Part shown: positions 25,052 to 33,739 of the stretch, one piece after another
Numbering within the stretch: the first letter of the stretch is position 1
Layout of the letters: the number at the start of each line of letters is the position of its first letter
Origin: Myxococcota bacterium
GTDB lineage: Bacteria > Myxococcota_A > UBA9160 > UBA4427
Reading direction: 5' to 3'
Length of the DNA stretch: 35,459 nt
Assembly: GCA_030748735.1 (NCBI GenBank)
Contig: JASMLK010000073.1
Span: 1-35,459, forward strand
Position numbers and translations under genes: made by a program
Notes under the pieces: model-generated
Database searches by the model: none
Seen by the model: the letters and a program-made list of their open reading frames with translations, nothing else
Told to the model about the DNA's origin: nothing

Positions 25052-25068
25052 CGACCACCTGGGCGGGG

Positions 25069-26403
25069 TTAGCGCTGATTCAGACGTCGGACCTGTCGGT
25101 CGGTTCGCGCATCGACGAGCGCCAGCGCACGATTGATCAACTCGGCCGCCACCCATCGCAGCGGTTCGGGGGGCCAGCGTCGAAGTCGTCGCCCAAGCGC
25201 TGCGGCATGGGGGTGTTCCTTGCCGAGGATTCGCTCCGCGATCATGCTGCCCACGAGCGTGGCTTGCGCCACGCCGTGCCCGTTGAACCCGACACCGAAG
25301 TGGACGTTCTGGTGTGTGCCCTCGACGCCAAGCTGCGGAAGCAGGTCGAAGGTGAAGCCGATCCAGCCACCCCAGAAGTTCACGATACGCACGTCGCGCA
25401 GTGTCGGGAACCTCTCGCGGAAGAACTGTTCGATGGTGTCGAACGCTTCGGGGTCGCGGCCCGGTGGTAGCTTGCTGCCGTAGCGGTAGCGAACCACCTT
25501 CGAACCTCCGCTGAGCGTGCCGTGCGCAGTGAGGCGATAGTTTTCGAGCGCTTCGTGGGCGGTGTAGATGCCTTCGCGCCCTTTCCAGCCGAGCCCATCG
25601 AGGTCCGATTGCGAGAGGGGTTCGGTTTCGAAGAGAGAAACGCGCAGGGGCGTGACATATCCCTTCCGTCGACCGAGTTGTTCCGTGTAGGCGTTGGTTG
25701 CGATCACCGCGTGGTTCGCGGTCACGGTCCCGCCCTCGGTCCTCGCCTCGACCCGGGCGCCATCGTCGATGCCGAGGACACGCGTTTCTTCGAAGAGCCG
25801 AACGCCCGCTCGCAGTGCCGCCTGGCGCAGGCCGGCGACGTAGAGCCCGGGGTTGAGCGTGCCCCCGCGCTCTTCGAGAACGCCACAAAGGAAGGCGGGC
25901 GGAACACCGCGCTCCCGCATCTCGCCTTCGGGTAGAAAGCGAACGGCGGCCCCGAGGCTGCGGGCCGTCTCGGCGGCCTGCTCGAGCGTAGAGATGTGTT
26001 TCGGGTGGAGCCCTGCGATGATGTTCCCGGTCGCTTCGTAGCGACAGTCGATCTCGTGGTCCTGAATGACTTGTTCCGTGTGTTCGACGGCCGCGTCTGC
26101 GAAGCGAACGAGTGCGGCGGCGCGTTTGCGACCGAACAGACGCAGCGTGGTCGGCAGGTCTTTCCCGATGGTGGGCGTCAAGTGACCGGCGTTGCGACCA
26201 CTCGCCCCCGAGCCCGCGACCCCCTGTTCGAGGATCACGACATCCGCTCCAGCGGCGCGAAGCGTAAGCGCCGTCGAAAGGCCGACGTATCCACCGCCAA
26301 TGATCACCACGTCGGCGGCGATGTCCTGCTGAAGCGCAGGTTCGGGCTCTTGCGCAGCGTTGAACCAGGGACTGACTTCGACGAAAGGATGTTGTGTGGT
26401 CAT
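25069..26403 (-). CDS. FAD-dependent amine oxidase (gamma-glutamylputrescine oxidase-like, DAO family)
   Basis: A 444-residue flavoprotein with a dinucleotide fold, VVIIGGGYVGLSTALTLRAAG near the N-terminus and GASGRNAGHLTPTIG after it. The C-terminal FAD domain includes FGVGFNGHGVAQATLVG. It resembles DAO-family enzymes such as PuuB-like gamma-glutamylputrescine oxidase and the BauB-like oxidoreductases, which work beside class III aminotransferases. It should oxidise an amine or amino acid with release of H2O2 or via the membrane. ATG 26403 overlaps the TetR stop (ATGA), so it is translated together with the TetR gene. The substrate is inferred only from context: a polyamine or beta-alanine-type amine. 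Confidence 0.85.
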   Translation of the reverse strand: MTTQHPFVEVSPWFNAAQEPEPALQQDIAADVVIIGGGYVGLSTALTLRAAGADVVILEQGVAGSGASGRNAGHLTPTIGKDLPTTLRLFGRKRAAALVRFADAAVEHTEQVIQDHEIDCRYEATGNIIAGLHPKHISTLEQAAETARSLGAAVRFLPEGEMRERGVPPAFLCGVLEERGGTLNPGLYVAGLRQAALRAGVRLFEETRVLGIDDGARVEARTEGGTVTANHAVIATNAYTEQLGRRKGYVTPLRVSLFETEPLSQSDLDGLGWKGREGIYTAHEALENYRLTAHGTLSGGSKVVRYRYGSKLPPGRDPEAFDTIEQFFRERFPTLRDVRIVNFWGGWIGFTFDLLPQLGVEGTHQNVHFGVGFNGHGVAQATLVGSMIAERILGKEHPHAAALGRRLRRWPPEPLRWVAAELINRALALVDARTDRQVRRLNQR

Positions 26404-27029
26404 GGCCTGCCCTCCTCCGCCGGAGGAGCGAGCAAGCTCGGGAGCAGTACCTGCAGACGGCTGCGCAGTTCTTCCGGATCGGTCTCCGGGTGCGTCAGGC
26501 GCTCCAACTCGAAGGCGCGATAGATCCCCATCACCAGGCGCGCCGCACGCATCGGGCGTGGCGCACCTTCGACTTCGAGGGCCGAAGCGAGGTGGCCGAG
26601 CAACCCGCTTTCCCATGCGCGGTATTCGCGGCCGAGGGTTTCGTTGCGTGCTGCGTAGAGGATGAGTTCGTACTCGGCGAGGATGAGTTCGGGGTCGAGG
26701 AACTCGCGCTGTTGAAAGCGGACGAGGAAGTCGAGGAGCGCCCCTTCGTTTGCGCGCAGCAGGTCGTCGAGGGTGGTGGGCAACTTCGTCGCCACTGTCG
26801 CGATGTAGTGGCGGAAGGCTTCGAGGACGATCTCGTCTCGCGACGCGAAGTGGTAGGTCGTCGTGCCGCGCGACACACCGGCGGCTTCGGCGACGCGGCG
26901 GTGGGTGACCGCCTCGACCCCGCTCTCGGCGATCACGCGAAGCGCCGCATCGAGCAGCGCGCGTCTTCGCATCTCGCCTTTCGGCAGGGTGGGCTCGGGC
27001 GGCGTGGGCGAGTCGGGCTGGGCTTGCAT
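26400..27029 (-). CDS. TetR-family regulator of the amine oxidase/aminotransferase locus
   Basis: A 209-residue regulator. The HTH is RRRALLDAALRVIAESGVEAVTHRRVAEAAGVSRGTTTYHFASRDEIV in outline; its recognition helix (VSRGTTTYHF) differs from the VSWGAxQHHF type of the two other TetR proteins, so it should recognise another operator. The remainder is the usual helical ligand domain. I start at ATG 27029; the frame continues to 27089 but that adds non-conserved residues. It shares an ATGA overlap with the amine oxidase gene and is divergent from the aminotransferase gene, so it probably controls both. No matching ACATTGCA site is present upstream. Confidence 0.87.
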   Translation of the reverse strand: MQAQPDSPTPPEPTLPKGEMRRRALLDAALRVIAESGVEAVTHRRVAEAAGVSRGTTTYHFASRDEIVLEAFRHYIATVATKLPTTLDDLLRANEGALLDFLVRFQQREFLDPELILAEYELILYAARNETLGREYRAWESGLLGHLASALEVEGAPRPMRAARLVMGIYRAFELERLTHPETDPEELRSRLQVLLPSLLAPPAEEGRP

Positions 27030-27076
27030 TGAACCCACAATAGGGTAAAACATGACAAACGTCACGTTCTGATTCG

Positions 27077-27106
27077 CGAGTACTGGCAACGAGTACTGGC
27101 AACGAG
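27077..27106. repeat. Tandem 13-bp repeat in the aminotransferase leader
   Basis: Two adjacent perfect copies of CGAGTACTGGCAA (27077-27089 and 27090-27102) followed by the partial copy CGAG. They lie between the TetR and aminotransferase starts, ending ten bases before ATG 27116. The second partial copy contributes to the ribosome-binding region (GAGGGG). They could be direct operator half-sites or a slippage duplication. An AACGTCACGTT inverted motif lies just upstream at about 27058-27068. Confidence 0.7.
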
Positions 27107-27115
27107 GGGACGACC

Positions 27116-28462
27116 ATGGACCTACGAGATCTCGATCGCGCGCATCTGATCCATCCCATCACCGAATTTCGCAAGCACGAAGAGAAGGGTCCGTCGATCG
27201 TGACGGGGGGAGAGGGGATCCGCATCCGCACGTCTGACGGAGAGACCCTGATCGACGGTTGCTCGGGTCTGTGGAACGTGAACGTCGGACATGGTCGTCG
27301 CGAGATCGCCGATGCCGTCGCGGAACAGATGCGCGACGTCGCCTACTACCCGGGCTTCTGGGAGTTTTCGACCGAGCCGGCGATTCGTCTCGCAGAGCGC
27401 CTGGCGAATCTCTTCCCCGCCGCGTCGAAGCTCGATCACTTCGTCTTCACGACCGGTGGTTCCGAAGCGAACGAAACGGCCTTCCGCCTGGCGCGTACCT
27501 ACCACGCCGTGCGAGGCGACCACGGTCGGCAGAAGATCGTTTCGCGTGCCCATGCCTATCACGGGATCACGCGCGCGGCGGGGAGTGCAACGCGCCTTCC
27601 GGCGTATCACATCTTTGCGACACCCGATCCACTGCACGTCGAAGCCCCCACTTCCTATTGCTTCCGCTGTGCGCTCGGAAAGAACTACCCCGAATGCGAA
27701 TTGGCCTGCGCGGAGGAAGTCGAGGCCACGATCATCCGCGAGGGCCCCGATACCGTGGCTGCGGTGATCGCCGAACCCGTGCTGGGTACGGGCGGGGTGA
27801 TCCCGCCGCCCGATGGCTACTTCGAGAAACTCCGCGAAGTGTGTGACCGTCACGGTGTCTTGTTGATCCTCGACGAAGTGATCACGGGCTTCGGGCGCAC
27901 GGGCCGTTGGTTCGGCATGGATACCTACGACGTTCACCCCGACCTCGTGACCTTCGCGAAAGGGATTACCAGCGGATATCTCCCGCTGGGTGGGGTTGGT
28001 CTCTCGCGACCCGTCTACGAGAGTCTTCGCGACGACTCGCCGCAGGGGCTCCCCTTCATGGGTGGTCTCACTTACAACAACCACGCGACTTGCTGCGCGG
28101 CCGCCCACGCGAACATCGACATCATCGAACGCGAAGGGCTCGTGGACAACAGCGCCAAGGTCGGCGCGTATCTCCTCGACCGCCTGCGCGAGACGTTCGG
28201 TGATCATCCTCTCGCCGGTGAGATCCGCGGTGTCGGGCTGATGACCGCGATCGAATGGTCGAAGCCCGGTGGTACCGAACCGGCGGGCGCGGGACCGATG
28301 ACCCATCCCGCCGCGATCGCGAGCGAAGCCCGGAAGCGCGGGCTTATCGTCCGCGCGCTCTGGGAATGCCTCGCCGTCTCTCCACCGCTCTGCACGACGC
28401 GCGAGGAAGCAGACGAGATGATCGGGATCCTCAGCGAGTCGGTCGCGGCCGTAGACGCCTGA
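27116..28462 (+). CDS. Class III PLP-dependent aminotransferase (omega-amino acid/amine type)
   Basis: A 448-residue enzyme of usual family length. Motifs are FVFTTGGSEANETAFRLAR near residue 110, HAYHGITRAAGSATR, the Asp-containing LILDEVITGFGRTGRWFG, and the pyridoxal lysine in TFAKGITSGYLPLGG. The family transfers the amino group of omega-amino acids or amines to pyruvate or 2-oxoglutarate. With the divergent FAD oxidase it resembles beta-alanine or polyamine catabolic pairs (BauA/BauB-like). Start ATG 27116 has GAGGGG seven bases upstream. It is convergent with the GH3 gene, 14 bases apart. Confidence 0.92.
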   Translation: MDLRDLDRAHLIHPITEFRKHEEKGPSIVTGGEGIRIRTSDGETLIDGCSGLWNVNVGHGRREIADAVAEQMRDVAYYPGFWEFSTEPAIRLAERLANLFPAASKLDHFVFTTGGSEANETAFRLARTYHAVRGDHGRQKIVSRAHAYHGITRAAGSATRLPAYHIFATPDPLHVEAPTSYCFRCALGKNYPECELACAEEVEATIIREGPDTVAAVIAEPVLGTGGVIPPPDGYFEKLREVCDRHGVLLILDEVITGFGRTGRWFGMDTYDVHPDLVTFAKGITSGYLPLGGVGLSRPVYESLRDDSPQGLPFMGGLTYNNHATCCAAAHANIDIIEREGLVDNSAKVGAYLLDRLRETFGDHPLAGEIRGVGLMTAIEWSKPGGTEPAGAGPMTHPAAIASEARKRGLIVRALWECLAVSPPLCTTREEADEMIGILSESVAAVDA

Positions 28463-28476
28463 TCTTCAACGGGCTG

Positions 28477-30519
28477 CTAGACGACGCGAAACGTTGCGCT
28501 GAGCAGGCGGTCGGGGTCTGCGCACGGACCGATCTCGACCGAGTACGTCGTGGGTTCGACTTCCCAGTCGCTCACCTTCTCGTCGTAGAAAGCCAGGCTC
28601 GATGCGTCGAGATCAAACTCGACCGCGCGCGATTCGTTGGGTTCGAGCGTGATGCGCTGGAAGCCCGCGAGCACCCGCTCGGCTCGCTCGACGCGTGAAC
28701 CACGGCAGCCCACGTAGAGTTGCACGACTTCGTCTCCGGTGACCTCGCCGCTATTCGTCACGCGGATGGTCGCCTTGATGCTTCCGTCTGATGCGACGCT
28801 TTCGCGATCGAGTTCGAGTCCCTCGTACGCGAAGGCGGAATAGCCGAGCCCGAACCCAAGCGGATAGGCGGGCTCGCTGCCGTTCGCATCGAGCCATCGT
28901 TGCCCGTGAAGGAAGCCGTACTCGATTGATTTCGCCTTCGCGTCGAAGAACGGAAGCTGGTCGGCCGAGCGCGGAAAGACACATGGGAGTCGGCCGCTCG
29001 GGTTCGCGCGACCGAGCAGGATCTCCGCCAGGGCTGCGCCGCCTTCCATCCCGGGGTACCAGGCCATCAGGACGCCAGCGACGCTCTCGCGCCAGGCTTC
29101 GGTCACGATCGCGCTGCCGCCGATCATGACCACGACCGTTCGCGGGTTGCGGGCGGCTACCGCCTCGATCAATCGCTCGTCTTCGTCACGCAGGGTGAGG
29201 TTTGCGCGATCGCCTCCGGCCCATCCGATGTACTCGCCCTCATCGCGTGGTCCGTAGCCTGCGACGACGATCGCTACGTCTGCGCTTGCAGCGCGGTCCA
29301 CCGCCGCCTCGGGGTCCTTTCCGGTGTCGTACACGACTTCGAAGTGCCCGGCCCCTGCACCCTCGAGGCCTCCGAGGATGGTGATGACTTCGGGAGGCCG
29401 GACCTGACTGCTACCGAGATCTCCGAGGTTCGGCTTCGTTGCAAGCCCGCCAATGAGTGCGATTCGATTCGTCGACTGCGGATCGATCGGGAGCACGGGG
29501 CGATCCTCTCCGGGGAGTGTCTCGTTTCGCAGCAGAACGATCGACTTGCGCGCCGACTCCCGAGCCAGTGCGCGATGCTCCGCTCCTGCGACCACGCTCT
29601 CGTCGTATCGCTCGGGTTCGCCGACTCGCGCAAAGCGCAGCTGCTGACGCAGCAAACGCAGCGCAGCGTCGTCGATGTCGGCCTCACTGACGCGCCCGCG
29701 CCGGAGCGCGCGTTCGAGGCGTCGCCCGAAGTGGATCTTGAACGGCATCTCGAGATCGAGACCGCAGGCTGCCGCGCCGGGACCCCGCACGCCGAAGACG
29801 AAGTCGGACATCACGAAGCCGTCGAAGCCCCATCGCTGCTTCAAGATCTCACGAAGCAGCTCTGGATGGTGACCACAGAAGCTCCCGTTCAAGCGGTTGT
29901 AGGCGCTCATCACCGAGGCGGCCCCTTCGTCGATGCAGCGACGAAAGTGTGGCAGGTAGACTTCGTGAAGCGTGCGATCGCTCATGCGGACATCGACGCG
30001 AAAGCGGCTGTTTTCGATGCTGTTGGCCGCAAAGTGCTTGACGCACGCCATGGTGTGACGCTGCACACCGCGAACCATGGCGGCGCCGAACTCGCCCAGG
30101 GCGTACGGCTCTTCGCCGTAGGTTTCCTGCGCTCGCCCCCAGGCGGGATGTCTCAACAGGTTGATGCAGACACCCGCGAACAGGTTCGCCCCTTGCGCTC
30201 GCGCCTCGACGCCGATCGCATCACCGATCCGTTCTTCGAGCTCCAGATCCCACGAGGCTCCTCGCGCGATCGCGGCCGGAAAGGCGGTGGAGTTGAACAT
30301 CACCACACCGCGGGGACCGTCGGTGAACTGAATCCCTGGAATCCCCCGCTCGGGAACTGCCCCTGCTGGAATCGGCCGCGCGTTGTAGGCCCGCGCCATG
30401 CGGGGGAGCCCGATCGACGGCCGCTCATCGCCGGACATCAAGTGGAGCTTCTCGTCGAGCGAGAGTGAGGCGAGTAATTGCTTCGCCTCGGCCTCGATGT
30501 CTGGCGAATCCGCGCTCAA
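28477..30519 (-). CDS. Glycoside hydrolase family 3 beta-glycosidase
   Basis: A 680-residue protein with the GH3 N-terminal TIM-like domain (residues about 15-310), the alpha/beta sandwich domain and a C-terminal fibronectin-III-like domain (ATIRVTNSGEVTGDEVVQLYVG). Substrate-binding KHFAANS and the nucleophile Asp in DGFVMSDFVFG are visible; most GH3 enzymes have SDW rather than SDF. No signal peptide is seen, so it likely acts in the cytoplasm. The start is unusual: TTG 30519 overlaps the TGA of the upstream DUF3604 gene (TTGA), giving MSADSPDIEAEAKQLLASL as the beginning. The larger in-frame start at 30621 lies within the DUF3604 gene and adds non-conserved sequence. The pairing with DUF3604 implies joint expression. 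Confidence 0.87.
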   Translation of the reverse strand: MSADSPDIEAEAKQLLASLSLDEKLHLMSGDERPSIGLPRMARAYNARPIPAGAVPERGIPGIQFTDGPRGVVMFNSTAFPAAIARGASWDLELEERIGDAIGVEARAQGANLFAGVCINLLRHPAWGRAQETYGEEPYALGEFGAAMVRGVQRHTMACVKHFAANSIENSRFRVDVRMSDRTLHEVYLPHFRRCIDEGAASVMSAYNRLNGSFCGHHPELLREILKQRWGFDGFVMSDFVFGVRGPGAAACGLDLEMPFKIHFGRRLERALRRGRVSEADIDDAALRLLRQQLRFARVGEPERYDESVVAGAEHRALARESARKSIVLLRNETLPGEDRPVLPIDPQSTNRIALIGGLATKPNLGDLGSSQVRPPEVITILGGLEGAGAGHFEVVYDTGKDPEAAVDRAASADVAIVVAGYGPRDEGEYIGWAGGDRANLTLRDEDERLIEAVAARNPRTVVVMIGGSAIVTEAWRESVAGVLMAWYPGMEGGAALAEILLGRANPSGRLPCVFPRSADQLPFFDAKAKSIEYGFLHGQRWLDANGSEPAYPLGFGLGYSAFAYEGLELDRESVASDGSIKATIRVTNSGEVTGDEVVQLYVGCRGSRVERAERVLAGFQRITLEPNESRAVEFDLDASSLAFYDEKVSDWEVEPTTYSVEIGPCADPDRLLSATFRVV

Positions 30520-32243
30520 GGCGTGTACCAGATTGGAGACGAGTAGGCGCGGTCCTGCACGAAGTGAGGCGCGTCCGGCGTGACCTCGGTGCCGAGACGC
30601 ACGGCGTCGTAGGTGTTCCAACGGGGCGTCGGAATTTCGACCACGCGTAGGTAATAGAAGGCTCGCTCGTTCGCGTCGAAGTCGGGATCACGCCACACCG
30701 CGGTGAGTTGGGTTTCGCCGATCGAGTTGATGTAGCTGGCCGTCCTGGCGTCGGCCGTATGGCCGGTCGTCGCGGCGACCTTCACGTCGTGGACCTTTTC
30801 CTGGAGTTCGCCATTCGCGTCCATCCAACCCTTCACGATCTGGACGCGCTCGAGATTCGCGCCGATGGGGTCCTTGAGTGCCATCACGAGAAAGCTCGGT
30901 GCGTCATCGCCCGAAGCCTTCGCGAGATCACCGCCCATCGGCACGCCCTTTGCGTAACCGATGCGCACCGGGTCGGGGTTCAGTGCGTCCGCTTCGTTGA
31001 AACTCCAGCCGCCGTAGAACCGCACCGCCATGCGTGGCCCGCTCGTCGCGTAAACCTCTTTGCGCCGCATCGCATCGAAGATTGCTTCGCGAGTGTTTTC
31101 GGTCGCCCATACCGCGGCATAGCCCGACGCGACCTGTTGCCACGCCATGATGTTGAGTTCTTCGCCGCCGGCCGACGGCATGAAGACGTCATTGGTACGC
31201 GGGTAGCCCGGCTCCACCAGCACCGCCTTGCCCCAGAAGTTCTTCTCGGCGCCGGTGGCGAGAGAGGTGTGGGCGTCGGTGCTGCCGATCATGCCGAACT
31301 TGAAGGGGTTGGTTCCCGTTTCGGCTTCGAGCTGCAGGCCGAGCTTGAGCGCGGAGCGCGCGTACTCGTACTGCAACATCTCGGGCTTCTTCGGCACCGT
31401 GGCCCCGATGTTCAGGTTACCGCTGTCCCAGGTTTCGAAGTCCGCGAGTTCGTCGTCGGGCGAGAGCAGCGGGTGGGTTTCGGCGTCGCCCTTGATCTGG
31501 GTGACCTCGACGATCGGTTCCCAGCGGGCGCGCGTCTTCGCGTACGCGCTGCCGATCGCTTGTCCGCTCGAATCTTCGACGGCGAACATGCGACCGTTGC
31601 TCACGTTGCCGTTGTGCGGGATCGCGAGGATGCGTCCGCCGGTCTCGTCCTCGTACTTCTTCAAGAAGGCCCACAGGTCTTCCGGGCGTTCGCCGTCGAA
31701 GGCGCTCACGGGTACGAGCTGGCCGGCTTTGTCCGCCCCGTCGGCATAGACGACGACCCGGTGCAGGTTGTCGCCCTTCGGCATCGAGGTCCACTCGTAG
31801 CCGATCATCGCGCTGAAGACGCCCGGTTCGTTGTATTGGTCCGCGAGCGCCGTGATCTCGGACCAGATGTTGCGCTTGACCGCGTCGCTGTCGAAGATCG
31901 GCTGGTTGCTCATCAACGAACCGATCAACTCGTTCATGATCCCACGCGACGAATCGAGCCCTCCCATCAGTGCGGCGTGGATGCGTCTGCCGTCCGGGTC
32001 GCTGAGGATGAGGGGGTCTTCCGCGCGCATCTTCGGCAGCACGCCCATGTACTCGGCGTGATCGGATACCACGAGAAAGTCGAGGGGACGATCGAGCTTG
32101 ACGGGCTGATCCGAATTGGAGACGACAGTTTCGCCGCGAGCGAAGCGGTAGGCCGCACCGGGGTCGAGTCGCGTGTTCCCCATCGTGCCGGCGTCCATGC
32201 TGAACGAACTATGGACATGGGTGTCACCCCAGAGCAGCTGCAT
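30516..32243 (-). CDS. DUF3604 family protein (PHP-like metal-binding)
   Basis: A 575-residue protein of the DUF3604 family. The N-terminus LWGDTHVHSSFSMDAG and FLVVSDHAEYMGVLPKM carry His/Asp residues as in PHP-type metal-dependent hydrolases, and GYEWTSMP, AIPHNGNVSNG and IGSTDAHTSLATGAE further on are also typical. The function of the family is not established. ATG 32243 has AAGGAA upstream. It is the first gene of the two-gene unit with GH3 and ends in the four-base TTGA overlap. No signal peptide is obvious. Confidence 0.88.
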   Translation of the reverse strand: MQLLWGDTHVHSSFSMDAGTMGNTRLDPGAAYRFARGETVVSNSDQPVKLDRPLDFLVVSDHAEYMGVLPKMRAEDPLILSDPDGRRIHAALMGGLDSSRGIMNELIGSLMSNQPIFDSDAVKRNIWSEITALADQYNEPGVFSAMIGYEWTSMPKGDNLHRVVVYADGADKAGQLVPVSAFDGERPEDLWAFLKKYEDETGGRILAIPHNGNVSNGRMFAVEDSSGQAIGSAYAKTRARWEPIVEVTQIKGDAETHPLLSPDDELADFETWDSGNLNIGATVPKKPEMLQYEYARSALKLGLQLEAETGTNPFKFGMIGSTDAHTSLATGAEKNFWGKAVLVEPGYPRTNDVFMPSAGGEELNIMAWQQVASGYAAVWATENTREAIFDAMRRKEVYATSGPRMAVRFYGGWSFNEADALNPDPVRIGYAKGVPMGGDLAKASGDDAPSFLVMALKDPIGANLERVQIVKGWMDANGELQEKVHDVKVAATTGHTADARTASYINSIGETQLTAVWRDPDFDANERAFYYLRVVEIPTPRWNTYDAVRLGTEVTPDAPHFVQDRAYSSPIWYTP

Positions 32244-32762
32244 GGGGATTTCCTTTCGGGCAACTGAATGCGTGCACGTTGCGCGCGAGTCGGCGGCCTG
32301 CCGGTAGAGACCTCGGACGTGATGCTAGCGAGAAGATTTCCGCTGAAACGACACTCACGTTGGCGGGTCCGGCTGAGCGTGCCGTTTCCATTGACCTGGA
32401 CGACCGCATCCCTGTGCGAACGCGCGCGCCAGCTCGAAGAAGGCTCACGCCCGCCCCTCGGTCGAGAGGCTTACGTCGACAACCTGATCCGCACTGCGAG
32501 CCGGGCACTCGAGGTGCCCACGACCTGATTCGTCTCGAAGCGCGAATCGCGGTCAGCGTGTAAACATCGGCGCTGGGGCGGAATCCGGGCGAATCTCCTG
32601 CCCCGCGCGCGGCGTCCGATTGCGGGGCCCCCGGGCTGGCGTGCCTGGATCCCGAAAAGAAGATCGAAACCTGGTGGCGACCGGATGGAGAATGCAGGCT
32701 AGACTCCCGCGCCCTGATTCACCGGGGTGCGTCATTCGACGTCACCGGGAATCGAGTTTCAA
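32244..32762. other. Intergenic region between DUF3604 and tRNA-Arg, with a possible degenerate gene
   Basis: A plus-strand frame at 32268-32528 ends RARQLEEGSRPPLGREAYVDNLIRTASRALEVPTT in outline, which is protein-like. The part preceding it in another frame (ETTLTLAGPAERAVSIDLDD, about 32341-32400) is also protein-like. Together they suggest a short frameshifted gene remnant of unknown family, but the evidence is weak. The remaining 230 bases up to the tRNA show no gene. A TAGACT at 32700-32705 is a possible -10 element for the tRNA. Confidence 0.3.
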
Positions 32763-32839
32763 GCGCCCGTAGCTCAGATGGATAGAGCATCGGCTTGCGG
32801 AGCCGAGGGTCGCACGTTCGAGTCGTGCCGGGCGCGCCA
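32763..32839 (+). tRNA. tRNA-Arg (anticodon GCG)
   Basis: A 77-base cloverleaf with CCA encoded. The acceptor GCGCCCG pairs perfectly with CGGGCGC. The D-arm is GCTC-loop-GAGC, the anticodon stem TCGGC/GCCGA encloses loop TTGCGGA, giving anticodon GCG and codon CGC. The T-arm is GCACG/CGTGC around TTCGAGT. The discriminator is G. Most bacteria read CGC with an ACG (inosine) tRNA, so a GCG anticodon is less usual. It is followed nine bases later by a strong terminator. Confidence 0.95.
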
Positions 32840-32847
32840 GAGAAAAC

Positions 32848-32886
32848 AAGAGGGCCGCCGATTCATTCGGCGGCCCTCTTCGTTTC
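32848..32886 (+). terminator. Rho-independent terminator after tRNA-Arg
   Basis: A perfect 13-base stem (AAGAGGGCCGCCG at 32848-32860, complement at 32868-32880) with a 7-base loop, followed by TCGTTT. It sits nine bases after the tRNA, and since the stem is symmetric and preceded by A-rich sequence on the other strand it could also serve the minus-strand gene that ends at 32921. Confidence 0.9.
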
Positions 32887-32920
32887 CGGTCCTCGATCTT
32901 CGAAGCGTCGCGACCCGCGA

Positions 32921-33493
32921 TCAGCCGCCGAGCTCCTCGCCAATGATCAACGCGTCGACGCGATTTCCGTTCAACGAACGGTGCGTGAGCAGACCTTCGA
33001 CCACACGCTGAACGACAGGCCACTGGCCTTCGAGCAAGCGTGCAGCTTCGTCGAAGTACTCTTCATAGAACAGGTCACTCGGTCGTTCGACGCCGATGCT
33101 GCTGGCGAGCTTCGCGAGTGATTCGCGTGCCGTCGGCTGTGCAGTGCGGGGGTCGATCTTGTCCGCTTCCCCGCGTCCCGCGAGCCATGCACGCCCCGCC
33201 GCAACACCCGCATAAGCGAGCACGCCGTGAGCGTCGACGATCGCTTCGGTGGCGATGGGCTTGCGTTCGTCTCCGCGTCGATTGCTGTTCGGGCGACTCG
33301 TGAGCGGCACGGGCAGACGCGAATAGGTTTCGAAGCCCGTGTCTCCGTCGAGTTCTCCGGTCAATTCGAGCTTCTTGATCACCCGCGCGCCGAAGAGCGT
33401 GAGGCACACCACCGCTTGTCCAGCGCGCATGTGGGCTTCGTGAACGCTTGCGTCCGGGTTTGCCTGTCCGCCGTCCTCTGCATTGTTCCCCAC
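32921..33493 (-). CDS. M41-like protein lacking the zinc-protease motif (uncertain)
   Basis: A 190-residue protein. The N-terminal region HEAHMRAGQAVVCLTLFGARVIKKLEL looks like the start of FtsH-type M41 peptidase domains, where HEAGHAVV is expected; here the aligned positions read MRAGQAVV, so both zinc-binding His and the Glu are lost. The C-terminal part (YEEYFDEAARLLEGQWPVVQRVVEGLLTHRSLNGNRVDALI) also resembles the helical end of such domains. If correct it is a non-catalytic M41-like protein; otherwise it is a hypothetical protein. GTG 33493 has AGGGG eight bases upstream. It is followed on its 3' side by the shared terminator region. Confidence 0.55.
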   Translation of the reverse strand: MGNNAEDGGQANPDASVHEAHMRAGQAVVCLTLFGARVIKKLELTGELDGDTGFETYSRLPVPLTSRPNSNRRGDERKPIATEAIVDAHGVLAYAGVAAGRAWLAGRGEADKIDPRTAQPTARESLAKLASSIGVERPSDLFYEEYFDEAARLLEGQWPVVQRVVEGLLTHRSLNGNRVDALIIGEELGG

Positions 33494-33739
33494 TGCGATT
33501 CCCCTCTGTCTGCTGGTGATGCCGATCGGTTGCGTGTGGCTCGGTTGCTGTCCTGGCGGAGGCCGATCTCGAGTCGGATCGGCATCGGATGCGCAGGCAC
33601 AATCGCAACTTACTGCGGTGCTTTGGGTTCCGACGTGTTGGGCGTGTGCTTCCCGAACGCCGCAGGATCATAGCAACGCGACAAAAATCGTCTCGTCGTG
33701 AACCCGTCGGATTGGACCGCTCTGGACACGAGAATGTGA

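Noticed and set aside
23720..25888. 722-residue minus-strand open frame
   Set aside because: It runs across the hydroxylase, SnoaL-like and FAD oxidase genes in a non-coding frame; the real genes have motifs and ribosome-binding sites.
27058..27068. AACGTCACGTT as operator of the amine-locus TetR
   Set aside because: Arms are only five bases and no second copy is seen; kept as a note with the tandem repeat and not as a feature.
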